Positions 42,930 to 53,473 of a stretch of DNA of 64,000 nucleotides are shown one piece after another. The position numbers were made by a program, and so were the translations under genes. Source of the stretch: Leucobacter sp. UT-8R-CII-1-4 (GTDB lineage Bacteria > Actinomycetota > Actinomycetes > Actinomycetales > Microbacteriaceae); assembly GCF_030010235.1 (NCBI RefSeq), contig NZ_JASCRS010000005.1, forward strand, positions 310,001 through 374,000, in the 5' to 3' direction. The number at the start of each line of letters is the position of its first letter. Position 1 is the first letter of the stretch. The notes under the pieces are model-generated. The model was not told the origin of the DNA. It did no database searches and was given only the letters and a program-made list of their open reading frames with translations.

Positions 42930-43412
42930 ATGAAGCTCACACTGCAGCCAACCGTCTCAACGAGAACACCACTTGTTGAGGCGGGTTGGTCTGTGTGCGC
43001 TTGGGCGATCGTGGGCCCCGCCTGGTACACAATCGACGCACTCCGCTCACCCTTTCAGACAGATCTTGGCGGAGCCCTCGTCATGCTGCCCTGGTTTCTT
43101 GGCATCGCAGTATTCGCGTTTGCGCTCAGGCTAGTCACGACGCAGCTGTTCAGGACTCGGGCTGCCTACTATCTCGTCGATGTAGCTGTGCTTCTGTGCG
43201 TCGCACTCATCATTGCGTTGTTCACCGGCAACAGCAGCATTGACCCTGAGGGAGCGCTGATATTTCTCGCGATTCGCTTGGCGCTTGTCGGAGTACCGCT
43301 TGCACTCTGCACGGTCACACTCTCAATCGCGCTCCCAACACTTTGGCATCGATTGACTGCGAACAAGCGTCCGCGCAACAACTCAGTGCTTTTCACGGCG
43401 GATCGCATTTAG
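42930..43412 (+). CDS. four-helix membrane protein
   Basis: ATG at 42930 (MKLTLQPTVSTRTPLVEAGW) gives 160 residues with about four membrane helices (VCAWAIVGPAWYTI, LVMLPWFLGIAVFAFALRLV, VDVAVLLCVALIIALF, LALVGVPLALCTVTLSIALP). Function unknown. Confidence 0.65.
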   Translation: MKLTLQPTVSTRTPLVEAGWSVCAWAIVGPAWYTIDALRSPFQTDLGGALVMLPWFLGIAVFAFALRLVTTQLFRTRAAYYLVDVAVLLCVALIIALFTGNSSIDPEGALIFLAIRLALVGVPLALCTVTLSIALPTLWHRLTANKRPRNNSVLFTADRI

Positions 43413-43434
43413 AGCTCATCACCTGGCGCGGCTG

Positions 43435-43451
43435 GGCGATCCAACGCCGAA
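43435..43451. repeat. 17-bp direct repeat, left copy
   Basis: GGCGATCCAACGCCGAA is identical to 45443-45459. The two copies bracket the LRR surface gene with its terminator. The unit itself holds a GGCG/CGCC dyad. Confidence 0.75.
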
Positions 43452-43625
43452 ACAGACAAGACTGCTGCCGTGATGACTCACCGCACAGATGAACTAATGC
43501 GCAGCACCAATCTCACATGAACTATTCCAACACTTGTCAAATAATGCGAAGATAGACCATCATCTGCGTACTTCTGCGCCGATGCTCCTGCGGGCACCTA
43601 CCGCCCACGCGACGATTAGGGAATC

Positions 43626-45347
43626 ATGACCGATTTTACTCAAGGTGCCACAAAGCGTAGACGCCTTCGAATATCTATTGGCGCGCTCGCCAGTGGCGCG
43701 TTGATCGCCGGATTGCTCAGCTTGCCGTCAGCAGCAAATGCCGAGCCAACGCCACTCATCGATGCACAGGGTTTTACATTTAACATCAACACCGACGATA
43801 CGACGCCGACAGCCACGCTCCTCAGCCCTCCAACCATTGAGTGGGACGATGACATCGAGATTCCAGGCGAGTTCGAGCACGAGGGTGTCACATACAAAGT
43901 CACCGTCATCGGTGAAAGCGCGTTTCAATCCAAGCTTCTCCGGAGTGTGATCATCCCAAGTTCCGTGGTTGAGATCGGTGAATTCGCCTTTGCCAACACC
44001 CGCATCAGCCATATCGATCTGCCCGCTTCCTTGCAAAAACTTGGTGAGAGCGTGTTTGCAGGGACCCCTCTGGAGGAAATCGTAATCCCGGATGGGATTA
44101 CCGAAATTCCCGACGGTGCGTTTTCTCAGGGATCCAAACTGCAGAGCGTCACCCTGCCATCGACCGTCACACGCATTGGGAGCTATGCGTTTTACCGGCA
44201 AAGTTTTACTGAGGTGGCACTGCCAAACGGCCTGCAAGAAATTGGCACCCACGCATTTGCCGATTCTGCACTCACAGAAGTAAATATTCCCGCAGGTGTG
44301 AACGTAATCGAGGACTATACGTTCTGGAATAGTAACCTCACTTCGGCCATCTTGCCCGAGGGTATGAAAACAATCAAAGAAGCGGCGTTCATGGGAAACA
44401 ACATCACCCAATTCCGCATCCCAAGTTCTGTAACCACAATTGGTGATCGAGCATTTTCCGACAATTCACTCACCTCTATCGCGATTCCAGATTCTGCCAC
44501 CTCGCTCGGCACAGAAGCATTTAGCTACAATCCCGATCTCACTGACGTCGTATTACCCACGAGCATCACCGTGATCCCAGATTCGCTTTTCGCAAACACA
44601 AATCTGACCCATCTTGAACTGCCAAATACTGTCATATCTATTGGTTACGAGGCGTTTTACGGCTGCCACCTCGAAGAGCTCCGCATCCCAGCCTCGGTGC
44701 AAAACATCGCCGATCGCGCGTTCTTGCACCAGAAACGACCTCAAATTAGCGGACGTCCCGCCAATGGCGCAATGAAAGCGCCAGTACAACCCAATGAACC
44801 CCCGACTTGGGAGATGAACGTCTACTTCGAAGGTGATGCGCCGTCATTTGTTGACGCAGGGTATGAACCGGGATCATTCGGTTTTGCATCGGGCAAAATG
44901 CTCTACTACCGCGCAAGCAATAGTGGGTTCCAAACTCCAACGATGCAGGGGTACGACACCACACCAATTTATGTTGCGACAGTCAATAATGGAAACGGAG
45001 ATCCTCTGATCAGTTTTGACGTCTACGGCGGCAGCTTGATTTCAAAACCGACAACGCCGACTCGCGCTCAGCATGAGTTCACCGGCTGGTTCAATGAGGC
45101 CAACTTCGAAGAGTATGACTTTGCGGCCCCAGTGAATAGCGACATTGCGATCTTTGCCGGATGGAAGTACGTCGGCACCACGGTGATCGATCCTGGCACC
45201 GTCGCACCCGGCACTGGCGAGGGCGGCAAGGGCCTCGTAAATACGGGCGGTGAAAACCTCGCTCCGTTCGGCATTGGCGGGGCAGCGCTCCTCCTCGCGG
45301 GCGGCGCTTTCCTGCTGGCACGCCGCGGGAGACGAGCGTCACATTAA
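43626..45347 (+). CDS. BspA-like LRR surface protein, LVNTG anchor
   Basis: The 573-residue protein has a signal peptide (ISIGALASGALIAGLLSLPS), then about 14 LRR_5/BspA repeats of the form IP-x-x-V-x-x-I-x-x-x-A-F (for example LPSTVTRIGSYAFYRQSFTE). A Flg_new/InlB-like repeat follows (AQHEFTGWFNEANFEEYDF). It ends GKGLVNTG, a hydrophobic helix and RRGRRASH, a sorting signal variant of LPXTG. Its paralogue-type neighbour lies across leuA. Confidence 0.9.
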   Translation: MTDFTQGATKRRRLRISIGALASGALIAGLLSLPSAANAEPTPLIDAQGFTFNINTDDTTPTATLLSPPTIEWDDDIEIPGEFEHEGVTYKVTVIGESAFQSKLLRSVIIPSSVVEIGEFAFANTRISHIDLPASLQKLGESVFAGTPLEEIVIPDGITEIPDGAFSQGSKLQSVTLPSTVTRIGSYAFYRQSFTEVALPNGLQEIGTHAFADSALTEVNIPAGVNVIEDYTFWNSNLTSAILPEGMKTIKEAAFMGNNITQFRIPSSVTTIGDRAFSDNSLTSIAIPDSATSLGTEAFSYNPDLTDVVLPTSITVIPDSLFANTNLTHLELPNTVISIGYEAFYGCHLEELRIPASVQNIADRAFLHQKRPQISGRPANGAMKAPVQPNEPPTWEMNVYFEGDAPSFVDAGYEPGSFGFASGKMLYYRASNSGFQTPTMQGYDTTPIYVATVNNGNGDPLISFDVYGGSLISKPTTPTRAQHEFTGWFNEANFEEYDFAAPVNSDIAIFAGWKYVGTTVIDPGTVAPGTGEGGKGLVNTGGENLAPFGIGGAALLLAGGAFLLARRGRRASH

Positions 45348-45397
45348 CAATAGAGGGGGCCCGGCGAGCACAAGCTCGCCGGGCCCCCTCTATTGTT
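45346..45397. terminator. 24-bp perfect bidirectional terminator
   Basis: AACAATAGAGGGGGCCCGGC and further bases pair perfectly with the downstream arm ending in TATTGTT around ACAA. It serves both the surface gene and the convergent transporter gene. Confidence 0.9.
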
Positions 45398-45442
45398 TCC
45401 ACGCATTGGATCGCAAGGCCCGTGCATCACGCATCGGGAACA

Positions 45443-45459
45443 GGCGATCCAACGCCGAA
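45443..45459. repeat. 17-bp direct repeat, right copy
   Basis: GGCGATCCAACGCCGAA, identical to the copy at 43435-43451, eight bases from the convergent transporter stop. Confidence 0.75.
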
Positions 45460-45466
45460 GATTACT

Positions 45467-46432
45467 TTAGGCGGACTTCTCTTCGAGAACGTTGCGGCCC
45501 ACCTGCGGGTGGAACTTCGCAAGGCCGATCACGCCAATCAACGCGATAACACCGGTGATGACGAAGCTCACCATCGCCCAAAGCGGCGCGCCAACTGCCT
45601 CGTGCAACACGATGATACCGATCAGAATCGCGACGAGCGGATCGACCACAGTAAGACCTGCAATCACCAGATCTGGTGGACCAGAAGAATAGGCATTCTG
45701 AACGAAGAGCATGCCCAGCAAACCTCCGGCCGCAAGAGCGAGCACACAGATCCACGAGAGCATCTCGAATTCGTTCTGCATAAAACGGCCGATCATGATC
45801 TTCGCGAAAGTCGCTACAAAACCGTAGAGCACACCAGCACCGACGATGTAGAAGAGCGCAATGGCCTTGTGCCGCAGAACCAAGAAACCGATCAACGCGA
45901 CCGCGAACACAATCGCGAAGATAATCAGAATTGTGATGAGTTTGGCGTCGGTCACCGGGTAATCAGATGCAGTAAAGGCTGCGACGGTCACAAAGGTGAC
46001 AATGCCGCCAACACACATACAGAGCGAAACAAGTGCTCGTTTAGGCAGCTTAACTCCGGTGATTCGAGAGTTCAGCATTGCGGTGATGACCATCGCAACA
46101 ACGCCGAGCGGCTGCACAACGATGAGCGGTGAAAACGACAGAGCGCCAATCTGAAAGACAACGGCGAGACCGAGCAAAATCGTGCCAACTACCCATGAGG
46201 GACGACCAAGCAGACCGAGCATGTGCTTGATCGAAAGGCCCGAAGAGGCAGATTCTCCCGTCAGCACCTCTACTTTGTTGAGTCCACGCGACTGATATTG
46301 CGCGCCAAACGACATGAACGCCGCGCCAACGAGAGCAATGGGAATACCCCAGAACTGCTTGGGGTCAAGCGAAATGGCCTCGGCGATCTCGGTGAGATTC
46401 AGCCCGGCCGGCAGCAAAAGTGTCGGGGTCAC
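45467..46432 (-). CDS. DMT-superfamily transporter
   Basis: The 321-residue protein has about nine to ten membrane helices in two similar halves (VVGTILLGLAVVFQIGALSF; LAAGGLLGMLFVQNAYSS; DPLVAILIGIIVLHEAVGAP). The last segment is the DMT signature of EamA/NIPA-like exporters. Substrate unknown. Confidence 0.82.
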   Translation of the reverse strand: MTPTLLLPAGLNLTEIAEAISLDPKQFWGIPIALVGAAFMSFGAQYQSRGLNKVEVLTGESASSGLSIKHMLGLLGRPSWVVGTILLGLAVVFQIGALSFSPLIVVQPLGVVAMVITAMLNSRITGVKLPKRALVSLCMCVGGIVTFVTVAAFTASDYPVTDAKLITILIIFAIVFAVALIGFLVLRHKAIALFYIVGAGVLYGFVATFAKIMIGRFMQNEFEMLSWICVLALAAGGLLGMLFVQNAYSSGPPDLVIAGLTVVDPLVAILIGIIVLHEAVGAPLWAMVSFVITGVIALIGVIGLAKFHPQVGRNVLEEKSA

Positions 46433-46492
46433 CTGTTAACGATACCCCGAAGCGCTGCCCTCAGCGCAACGAATTGTGGAGTGTCAAAGCAC

Positions 46493-47416
46493 TCAGCGAG
46501 CGTCAGAGTCTCCGCTGATCAGTTCAACAAGACGCGCAGCTGCGCGTGGCACCTGATCGTTTACGATAATCTCGTCAAATTCCTCGGCTGCCGCGAGCTC
46601 GATCTTTGCGGTTTCAAGGCGCCTTGCGCGCTCTTCTTCGTCTTCCGTGCCGCGTCCGACGAGACGGTTCACGAGTTCGTCCCAGCTTGGCGGGGTGAGG
46701 AAGACAAGCCGAGCCTCTGGCATACTGGCACGCACCTGACGTGCGCCCTGCAGATCAATCTCAAGCAGCATTCGTTCACCGCGAGCGGCAGCCTCAAGCA
46801 CAGGCCCACGAGGGGTGCCGTAACGGTACTTGTTGTGCACGGTTGCCCACTCAAGCAGATCATCGCTTGCGAGCATACGATCGAAAGCCTGGTCGTCAAT
46901 GAAGATGTAGTGCACACCGTGCACCTCGCCCGGGCGCGCTGGCCGAGTGGTCACCGATACTGAGTGGCGAATGGCTGGATAGTTCTCGCGCACGTAGCTC
47001 GCGACGGTGCCTTTGCCAACCGCGGTGGGGCCTGCCAGCACGGTCAAAGCCGGAGCCTCATCTGCGGAGCCAGCGCCAACGCGCGCACGAGTGAAATCAA
47101 TCAGGCGCTCTCGCTGATGCACGCCTAGACCGCCGAGACGCTTACGCGGCGAGATCTGCAGCTCATCAAGCAGACGAGCCGCTTTGATTTCACCGACCGC
47201 CGGAAAAGTCTGTAGAAACTCGGTCACCCGAAGCGTGGCAGCTGCGGATTCGCCTGCCTCCGCATCGGCAATTGCTTTCAGCGGCGAAAGCTCACCGCTG
47301 CGAAGCCGCTGCTTCACCAGGGCTCGCGCACGGCGCGCTTCAATTGCCGCGCGGTTGGCGGCAACTCGATCAACTTCGGGCATCTCGCGTGACGATGCCG
47401 TAACCTGCTCAGTCAT
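46493..47416 (-). CDS. gmk: mIHF-guanylate kinase fusion
   Basis: Residues about 15-110 match actinobacterial integration host factor (RRARALVKQRLRSGELSP; FPAVGEIKAARLLDELQISP; RKRLGGLGVHQRERL). The rest is guanylate kinase: P-loop GPTAVGKGTVASYV, SVTTRPARPGEVHGVHYIFI, LEIDLQGARQVR, TEDEEERARRLETA. Gmk makes GDP from GMP. ATG 47416 or GTG 47422 may start it. In mycobacteria mihF and gmk are separate neighbours; here they are one chain. Confidence 0.93.
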   Translation of the reverse strand: MTEQVTASSREMPEVDRVAANRAAIEARRARALVKQRLRSGELSPLKAIADAEAGESAAATLRVTEFLQTFPAVGEIKAARLLDELQISPRKRLGGLGVHQRERLIDFTRARVGAGSADEAPALTVLAGPTAVGKGTVASYVRENYPAIRHSVSVTTRPARPGEVHGVHYIFIDDQAFDRMLASDDLLEWATVHNKYRYGTPRGPVLEAAARGERMLLEIDLQGARQVRASMPEARLVFLTPPSWDELVNRLVGRGTEDEEERARRLETAKIELAAAEEFDEIIVNDQVPRAAARLVELISGDSDAR

Positions 47417-47452
47417 TCCCACTATTGTAATGCCGTTTTATTGAAAGATCAT

Positions 47453-48388
47453 CTAAAGTGCCTGGGCTAGCGCATCGGCTCGAGAACGGATACGATCTAC
47501 GATTCCCTGTTCTCCCCCGGACAGGATGCTGCGCGATTCATTCGCGAGCACACCGCCAACGAGGTCGCCGAAGATGTCGCGAGCATCCTCAAGTTTGCCG
47601 CCCTGAGCACCAAAACCCGGTGCAAGTACCGGCAGTTGCAAGCGCTGAGTTGATTGATCGGCAGCGGCTGGGGCCGAAGTTGAGATATCAAAATCTGCGA
47701 GGTTGAGTGTCGCGCCAAGCACAACACCCACCGGACCAACGCCGTGAACACCCCGAGGTTGCGCTTCAAGCGAAGCGTCATCTTGCAGCGCTGGATCACT
47801 CAAAAGTGAAGCGTTGAAAGCCTGAGCGTCTTCCACCATCGCCTGCGCGACAGTACGACCATCGGCACGGCGAGCCAATTGCACCTCGCGCGCTTCGGGG
47901 TTTGAAGTCGCAGCGAGCACAAAGAGGCCCTTACCGTGATCCCGCACATGACCGAGCGCGCCAGCCAGGCTTCCAAAGCCCTGGTAGGCGGCAACCGTCA
48001 TTGCGTCGCTCTCAAGTGGCGACCCTGGGGTCAGCCAAGCATCGGCGTAAGCCGCGAAGCTTGTGCCGATATCACCGCGCTTCACATCGGCGACAATAAG
48101 CAGGCCAGCTGCACGGGCATCGGCCAGCACACGCTCAAGAGCAACGTATCCAGCCGAGCCAAAGCGCTCAAAAAATGCGATCTGCGGCTTCACGCACGCG
48201 GCAACACCCGCCGCCGCGGCGACAACCACACGACCCATACGTTCGGCGCCTGCCGCGTCGTCGTTCAAACCCCACTCGGCCAGCAGGCCTGCGTGCGGGT
48301 CAATCCCTGCACACAGGTGCCGTTTGGCGGCGAGCTCGGCGGTGAGACGACCGGCAAAGGTCGCCTCACCGAGCACGGTTGCGCTCAT
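47453..48388 (-). CDS. pyrF: orotidine 5'-phosphate decarboxylase (long actinobacterial type)
   Basis: The 311-residue enzyme decarboxylates OMP to UMP, the last step of de novo pyrimidine synthesis. LCAGIDPHAGLLAEWGL and IVADVKRGDIGTSF (catalytic Asp-x-Lys...Asp) mark the mycobacterial-type PyrF, longer than the E. coli type. Two bases separate it from carB. Confidence 0.95.
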   Translation of the reverse strand: MSATVLGEATFAGRLTAELAAKRHLCAGIDPHAGLLAEWGLNDDAAGAERMGRVVVAAAAGVAACVKPQIAFFERFGSAGYVALERVLADARAAGLLIVADVKRGDIGTSFAAYADAWLTPGSPLESDAMTVAAYQGFGSLAGALGHVRDHGKGLFVLAATSNPEAREVQLARRADGRTVAQAMVEDAQAFNASLLSDPALQDDASLEAQPRGVHGVGPVGVVLGATLNLADFDISTSAPAAADQSTQRLQLPVLAPGFGAQGGKLEDARDIFGDLVGGVLANESRSILSGGEQGIVDRIRSRADALAQAL

Positions 48389-48390
48389 AC

Positions 48391-51300
48391 CTAGTTCGCT
48401 GCCGCGTTCGAGGCGGCCAGGACCGCGTCACGATCGGCCTGGTACTCCTGCAGCGACTTCACGTCGAACACGTCAACCTGAGCCGAAAGAGCACCGACGG
48501 CAGCCGAGAGTTCGCTTACGGTGGTGAAGATTGGCTTGTCCGCCGCAACAGCAGCCGCACGAATCTCGTAACCGTCTGCACGAGCCGACGAGCCCGACGG
48601 AGTGTTCACGATCATGTCGATCTCGCCGTTGTTAATCAGATCAACGATGCTCTCGCCCTCAGCATGTGCCGAGTGCTTGCGCACTGCTTCGCTCTCAATA
48701 CCATTGCGCGCCAGCACCACCTGGGTGCCCTGAGTTGCCACGAGCTTGTAGCCGAGCTCCTGCAAGCGCTGGGCAGGCAGCACAATCGAGCGCTTGTCAC
48801 GGTCTGCAACCGAGAGGAACACGGTGCCCGACTTCGGCAGAGCACTGCCGGCAGCAGACTGGCTCTTTGCGAATGCGCGCGGGAAGTCGCGATCCATGCC
48901 CATGACCTCTCCGGTCGAGCGCATTTCTGGGCCGAGCAGCGAATCAACCACAAGACCCTCGTGGGTGCGGAAGCGCTTAAACGGAAGTACCGCTTCCTTC
49001 ACAGCGATTGGCGCGTCGGTTGGCACGCGTGAGCCGTCACGCTCTGGCAAGAAGCCCGAGTCGATCAACTGTTGGATCGTCTCGCCAGCCATAATGCGCG
49101 AGGCTGCCTTGGCGACAGGGATCCCGAGCGCCTTCGCCACGAATGGCACGGTACGCGACGCACGTGGGTTTGCCTCAAGAACGTAGAGCACACCCTGACC
49201 GATCGCGAACTGAACGTTCAGCAGACCGCGCACGCCGATGCCCTCGGCAATGCCAAGAGTTGCCTCACGTACCTGAGCGATCTGGTCGTGGCCGAGGGTG
49301 ACCGGAGGCAGTGTGCAGCTTGAGTCACCCGAGTGCACACCTGCTTCTTCAATGTGCTCCATGATGCCGCCAACGTACAGCTGCTCGCCGTCGTAGAGAG
49401 CGTCAACATCGATTTCAATTGCATCGTCGAGGAACCGGTCTACCAGCAGTGGGTGGCCTGGACCAACCAGCGCGTGACCTTCAATGCGCTCAAAGTAACC
49501 GTGCAGTGATTCGGTATCGTAAACAATTTCCATACCACGGCCACCGAGCACGAACGATGGGCGAACGAGCACTGGGTAGCCGATTTCCTCGGCGATACGC
49601 ACTGCGCCCTCTTCATCAATTGCGGTACCGTTGCGCGGTGCCGAAAGGCCGGCACGCTCAAGGATCTGCGAGAACGCGCCACGCTCTTCGGCAAGGTCAA
49701 TTGCTTCTGGAGTGGTGCCGAGGATCGGGATGCCAGCATCTTTCAGCGGCTGTGCCAGCCCGAGAGCGGTCTGGCCGCCGAGCTGAACAACAACACCTAG
49801 CAGCTCACCTGATGCCTGCTCAGCGTGAATGACCTCAAGCACATCTTCGAGCGTCAATGGCTCGAAGTAGAGACGATCCGAGGTGTCGTAGTCAGTCGAC
49901 ACAGTCTCTGGGTTGCAGTTGATCATGATGGTCTCGTAGCCGGCCTCGCTCAGAGCGAAAGAGGCGTGCACGCACGAGTAATCAAACTCAACACCCTGAC
50001 CGATACGGTTCGGGCCAGAACCCAGAATCACGATCTTCTTGCGGTCGCTTGGCTGCACCTCGGTCTCGAAGTCGTACGACGAGTAGTGGTACGGGGTGAG
50101 TGCCGGGAACTCGCCAGCGCAGGTGTCGACCGTCTTGTAGATCGGACGCAGACCGAGCCCGTGGCGCAGGCCACGAATCTCCGACTCAGAAACTCCGCGA
50201 ATCGAAGAGATCTGAGCGTCACTGAATCCATGATCCTTCGCCTCACGCAGCACCTCGAGGGTGAGCTGTGGGGCTGCCGCGATCCGCTCAGCTACCTCGT
50301 TGATCAGCTGGAACTGATCGAGGAACCAAGGATCGATAGCTGTTGATTCAAATACCTGTTCAACGGTTGCGCCGAGGCGAAGCGCCTGCTGCACGTCGAC
50401 GATGCGACCGTCGGTTGGGCGCTTGATGGTCTCAAGCAGTTCTTCAACCGAGCGAGTCTCCTCACCCCAGTGGAACGAAGTGCCGCGCTTTTCGAGCGAG
50501 CGCAGGGCCTTCTGCATTGCGGTAGTGAAGTTACGGCCGATAGCCATTGCCTCACCCACCGACTTCATGGTGGTGGTGAGGGTGTCATCTGCGGCAGGAA
50601 ACTTCTCGAACGCGAAGCGAGGTGCCTTCACCACGACATAGTCGATGGTTGGCTCAAAGCTTGCTGGAGTCTTCTGGGTGATGTCGTTTGGAATCTCGTC
50701 GAGGCGGTAACCAATCGCGAGCTTCGCGGCGATCTTCGCGATCGGGAAGCCCGTTGCCTTCGAAGCGAGTGCCGATGAACGCGATACACGTGGGTTCATC
50801 TCGATCACGATGACGCGACCGGTTACTGGATCAACAGCGAACTGAATGTTGCAGCCACCGGTGTCTACGCCAACCGAACGAATAATGTCGATCGAGATAT
50901 CGCGCAGCTTCTGGAACTCACGGTCGGTGAGAGTCAGTGCTGGAGCGACGGTGATCGAGTCACCAGTGTGTACGCCAACGGCGTCAACGTTTTCAATCGA
51001 GCACACCACAACGGTGTTGTCGCTGGTGTCGCGCATAAGCTCAAGCTCATACTCCTTCCAGCCCAGGATCGACTCTTCAAGCAGAACCTCGGTAGTAGGG
51101 CTGTAGTGCAAGCCGTCGCCAGCGATACGCACCAGGTCTTCTTCGGTGTAAGCGAAGCCCGAGCCGAGGCCACCCATCGTGAATGATGGGCGCACGACGA
51201 GTGGGTAACCGAGGTCTTTCGCGAATTCCTTCGCTTCTTCGAGGGTCTGCGCAATGTGCGAGCGCGCAACATCAGCACCTGCTTCGAGCACAAGATCCTT

Positions 51301-51696
51301 GAAGATCTGGCGATCCTCGCCGCGTCGAATCGCGTCGACCTTCGCACCGATCAGCTCAACGTTGTACTTCTCAAGAATGCCCTGCTCGTGCAGTGCCATC
51401 GCAGCGTTCAGAGCGGTCTGGCCACCGAGAGTTGGCAGAATTGCGTCTGGCTTTTCTTTCGCGATGATCGACTCAATGACCTCGGGAGTGATTGGCTCGA
51501 TGTAGGTCGCGTCTGCGAAGTCAGGGTCGGTCATGATCGTGGCCGGGTTCGAGTTGACAAGGATCACTCGCACACCCTCTTCGCGCAGCACACGGCAGGC
51601 TTGGGTACCCGAGTAGTCGAACTCACATGCCTGACCGATAACGATCGGGCCTGAGCCGATAACGAGGACTGAGTTAATGTCTTGGCGCTTTGGCAT
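48391..51696 (-). CDS. carB: carbamoyl-phosphate synthase large subunit
   Basis: The 1101-residue protein has two ATP-grasp halves ([20 protein letters not shown] and [20 protein letters not shown]), each with [17 protein letters not shown] or [17 protein letters not shown], plus the C-terminal MGS-like allosteric domain. It makes carbamoyl phosphate for arginine and pyrimidine synthesis. It overlaps carA by one base. Confidence 0.98.
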   Translation of the reverse strand: MPKRQDINSVLVIGSGPIVIGQACEFDYSGTQACRVLREEGVRVILVNSNPATIMTDPDFADATYIEPITPEVIESIIAKEKPDAILPTLGGQTALNAAMALHEQGILEKYNVELIGAKVDAIRRGEDRQIFKDLVLEAGADVARSHIAQTLEEAKEFAKDLGYPLVVRPSFTMGGLGSGFAYTEEDLVRIAGDGLHYSPTTEVLLEESILGWKEYELELMRDTSDNTVVVCSIENVDAVGVHTGDSITVAPALTLTDREFQKLRDISIDIIRSVGVDTGGCNIQFAVDPVTGRVIVIEMNPRVSRSSALASKATGFPIAKIAAKLAIGYRLDEIPNDITQKTPASFEPTIDYVVVKAPRFAFEKFPAADDTLTTTMKSVGEAMAIGRNFTTAMQKALRSLEKRGTSFHWGEETRSVEELLETIKRPTDGRIVDVQQALRLGATVEQVFESTAIDPWFLDQFQLINEVAERIAAAPQLTLEVLREAKDHGFSDAQISSIRGVSESEIRGLRHGLGLRPIYKTVDTCAGEFPALTPYHYSSYDFETEVQPSDRKKIVILGSGPNRIGQGVEFDYSCVHASFALSEAGYETIMINCNPETVSTDYDTSDRLYFEPLTLEDVLEVIHAEQASGELLGVVVQLGGQTALGLAQPLKDAGIPILGTTPEAIDLAEERGAFSQILERAGLSAPRNGTAIDEEGAVRIAEEIGYPVLVRPSFVLGGRGMEIVYDTESLHGYFERIEGHALVGPGHPLLVDRFLDDAIEIDVDALYDGEQLYVGGIMEHIEEAGVHSGDSSCTLPPVTLGHDQIAQVREATLGIAEGIGVRGLLNVQFAIGQGVLYVLEANPRASRTVPFVAKALGIPVAKAASRIMAGETIQQLIDSGFLPERDGSRVPTDAPIAVKEAVLPFKRFRTHEGLVVDSLLGPEMRSTGEVMGMDRDFPRAFAKSQSAAGSALPKSGTVFLSVADRDKRSIVLPAQRLQELGYKLVATQGTQVVLARNGIESEAVRKHSAHAEGESIVDLINNGEIDMIVNTPSGSSARADGYEIRAAAVAADKPIFTTVSELSAAVGALSAQVDVFDVKSLQEYQADRDAVLAASNAAAN

Positions 51697-52898
51697 TAGT
51701 TGTTCTCCTTCGCGCCAGACTCTGCTGCGGCGCGGTTCTTCACGAGCTGACGGAAACGATCAAAGAGGTAGAAGGCATCGTGCGGGCCTGCTGCTGCCTC
51801 GGGGTGGTACTGCACTGAGAACGCGGCGATATCGAGGCACTCAAGACCCTCAACAACCTGATCGTTCAAGCTGTAATGGCTCACCTGAACACGGCCGAGA
51901 CCGGCAGGTGAATCATGCTCACCCTCGATTGGCAAATCAACTGCGAAGCCGTGGTTCTGAGCCGTAATTTCTACGCGACCGGTGCGCTTGTCGAGCACCG
52001 GCTGGTTGATCCCGCGGTGACCGAAAGGCAGCTTGTAGGTGCTGAAGCCGAGTGCGCGGCCGAGCAGCTGATTGCCGAAGCAGATACCGAAATATGGCAC
52101 TCCGTCGCGCAGCATTTCACGCAGCAACTCGACCTGCTCATCCGAGGCCGCTGGATCGCCAGGGCCGTTCGAGAAGAACAGCGCGTCTGGTGCGAGTTCG
52201 CGCATTTGCGCAAGCGTGGTCGAAGCTGGCAGCACAACTACGTCGAAGCCATGCTCTGAAAGGTACTGCACGGTGGCGCGCTTGATACCGAGGTCGAGCA
52301 CTGCGATGGTTCCGAGGCGTTCAACACCTGCGGCAACAGGCACCTCATACCGCTCCAGGGTGGTCACCGCAGCCGAAAGGTTTTTACCTTCCATGCTCTC
52401 CTGCTCGCGAACGAGCTTCAACTGCTCATCGACGCTCAGTTCGTAGTCGGCACCCGAGAACACACCGGCGCGCATTGCGCCAGCCGAGCGAATTACGCGG
52501 GTGATCGCACGGGTGTCTACCCCCGAGATACCAACAACACCGTCTGAGTTGAGGTCTTCGTCAAGCGAGCGCTCTGCACGGAAGTTTGAAACTCGGCGTG
52601 CAGGGTCGCGCACGATGAAGCCCGATACCCAGATCTTGCGCGATTCCATGTCGATGTTGTTGACACCGGTGTTTCCAATGTGTGGCGCAGTCATCAATAC
52701 GATCTGGCCCGCGTACGAGGGATCGGTCAGGGTCTCCTGGTAACCGGTCATGCCGGTTGAGAACACAACCTCGCCAAGCGTGTGGCCGGTGGCGCCGTAA
52801 GCGCGACCTTCGTATCGCTTGCCGTCCTCAAGCACGAGTACTGCTGGGCCCTGTGGTACCGCGCTAGCGGGTGGGGCAATCGGGGCGGTCGATGTCAT
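51696..52898 (-). CDS. carA: carbamoyl-phosphate synthase small (glutaminase) subunit
   Basis: The 400-residue protein has an N-terminal CarA domain ([20 protein letters not shown]) and a class I glutamine amidotransferase ([28 protein letters not shown] with catalytic Cys in GICFG, and [13 protein letters not shown]). It supplies ammonia to CarB. Confidence 0.97.
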   Translation of the reverse strand: MTSTAPIAPPASAVPQGPAVLVLEDGKRYEGRAYGATGHTLGEVVFSTGMTGYQETLTDPSYAGQIVLMTAPHIGNTGVNNIDMESRKIWVSGFIVRDPARRVSNFRAERSLDEDLNSDGVVGISGVDTRAITRVIRSAGAMRAGVFSGADYELSVDEQLKLVREQESMEGKNLSAAVTTLERYEVPVAAGVERLGTIAVLDLGIKRATVQYLSEHGFDVVVLPASTTLAQMRELAPDALFFSNGPGDPAASDEQVELLREMLRDGVPYFGICFGNQLLGRALGFSTYKLPFGHRGINQPVLDKRTGRVEITAQNHGFAVDLPIEGEHDSPAGLGRVQVSHYSLNDQVVEGLECLDIAAFSVQYHPEAAAGPHDAFYLFDRFRQLVKNRAAAESGAKENN

Positions 52899-53473
52899 TT
52901 CGCGTCCTCCTGCGAAGTAGCGGTCGATACGGCGGATTCTTCCGCCGCTGAGTGTGTGATGTTTTGAATCGCTTCGGCAAAGCGTCGCTGTTCAGCTTTG
53001 CTTTCGAAGCGGAAACTAGATTCGAGTGCCGCGGCACTCTCGTTGGCGGTGACTTCACCCTCGGCAGCCTCGGCTGCCACTGGTTGCCACTGCAAGAGGG
53101 CAAGCCCCTCGCTCTCCACGGCTTTGCCGACTCGGCGACCAGCGGATCCCACGCCCTGTACCTGAGCCAGCGCAATGTGGGTTGGCTCTTCGCCTGCTAC
53201 AGCAATCGTGACACCGTCGCTGAACACCGAGACCTCGGCCTGGCCCCGGTAGCGCAGACCTGGCACTGCGACCCGGCTCAGCGGCTCACCAATCGGGGTG
53301 GTCGAAACGTAAAGCACTCGAGTGAACTCTGCAATCAGCTCGCCGATCGGGGCGATAGCTGAGGTTCGCACTTGTGAATCACGTCGGAGTCGGGCGCGCC
53401 AGCCGAGCCACATGGCCAGCAGGGCGATAACTACGACAGCGATTACGAGCAGTGCGAATAGTGAGCGACTCAC
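52895..53473 (-). CDS. membrane protein of the pyr operon, unknown function
   Basis: The 192-residue protein has one N-terminal membrane helix ([19 protein letters not shown]) and a beta-rich cytoplasmic domain ([20 protein letters not shown]) similar to bacterial PH-like domains. It overlaps pyrC and carA by four bases each. Homologues occur at this site in many Micrococcales; function unknown. Confidence 0.75.
   Translation of the reverse strand: MSRSLFALLVIAVVVIALLAMWLGWRARLRRDSQVRTSAIAPIGELIAEFTRVLYVSTTPIGEPLSRVAVPGLRYRGQAEVSVFSDGVTIAVAGEEPTHIALAQVQGVGSAGRRVGKAVESEGLALLQWQPVAAEAAEGEVTANESAAALESSFRFESKAEQRRFAEAIQNITHSAAEESAVSTATSQEDAK

Noticed and set aside
48379..49032. Long plus-strand frame opposite carB
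   Set aside because: Antisense shadow of the carB gene, as are other plus-strand frames across the pyr operon.
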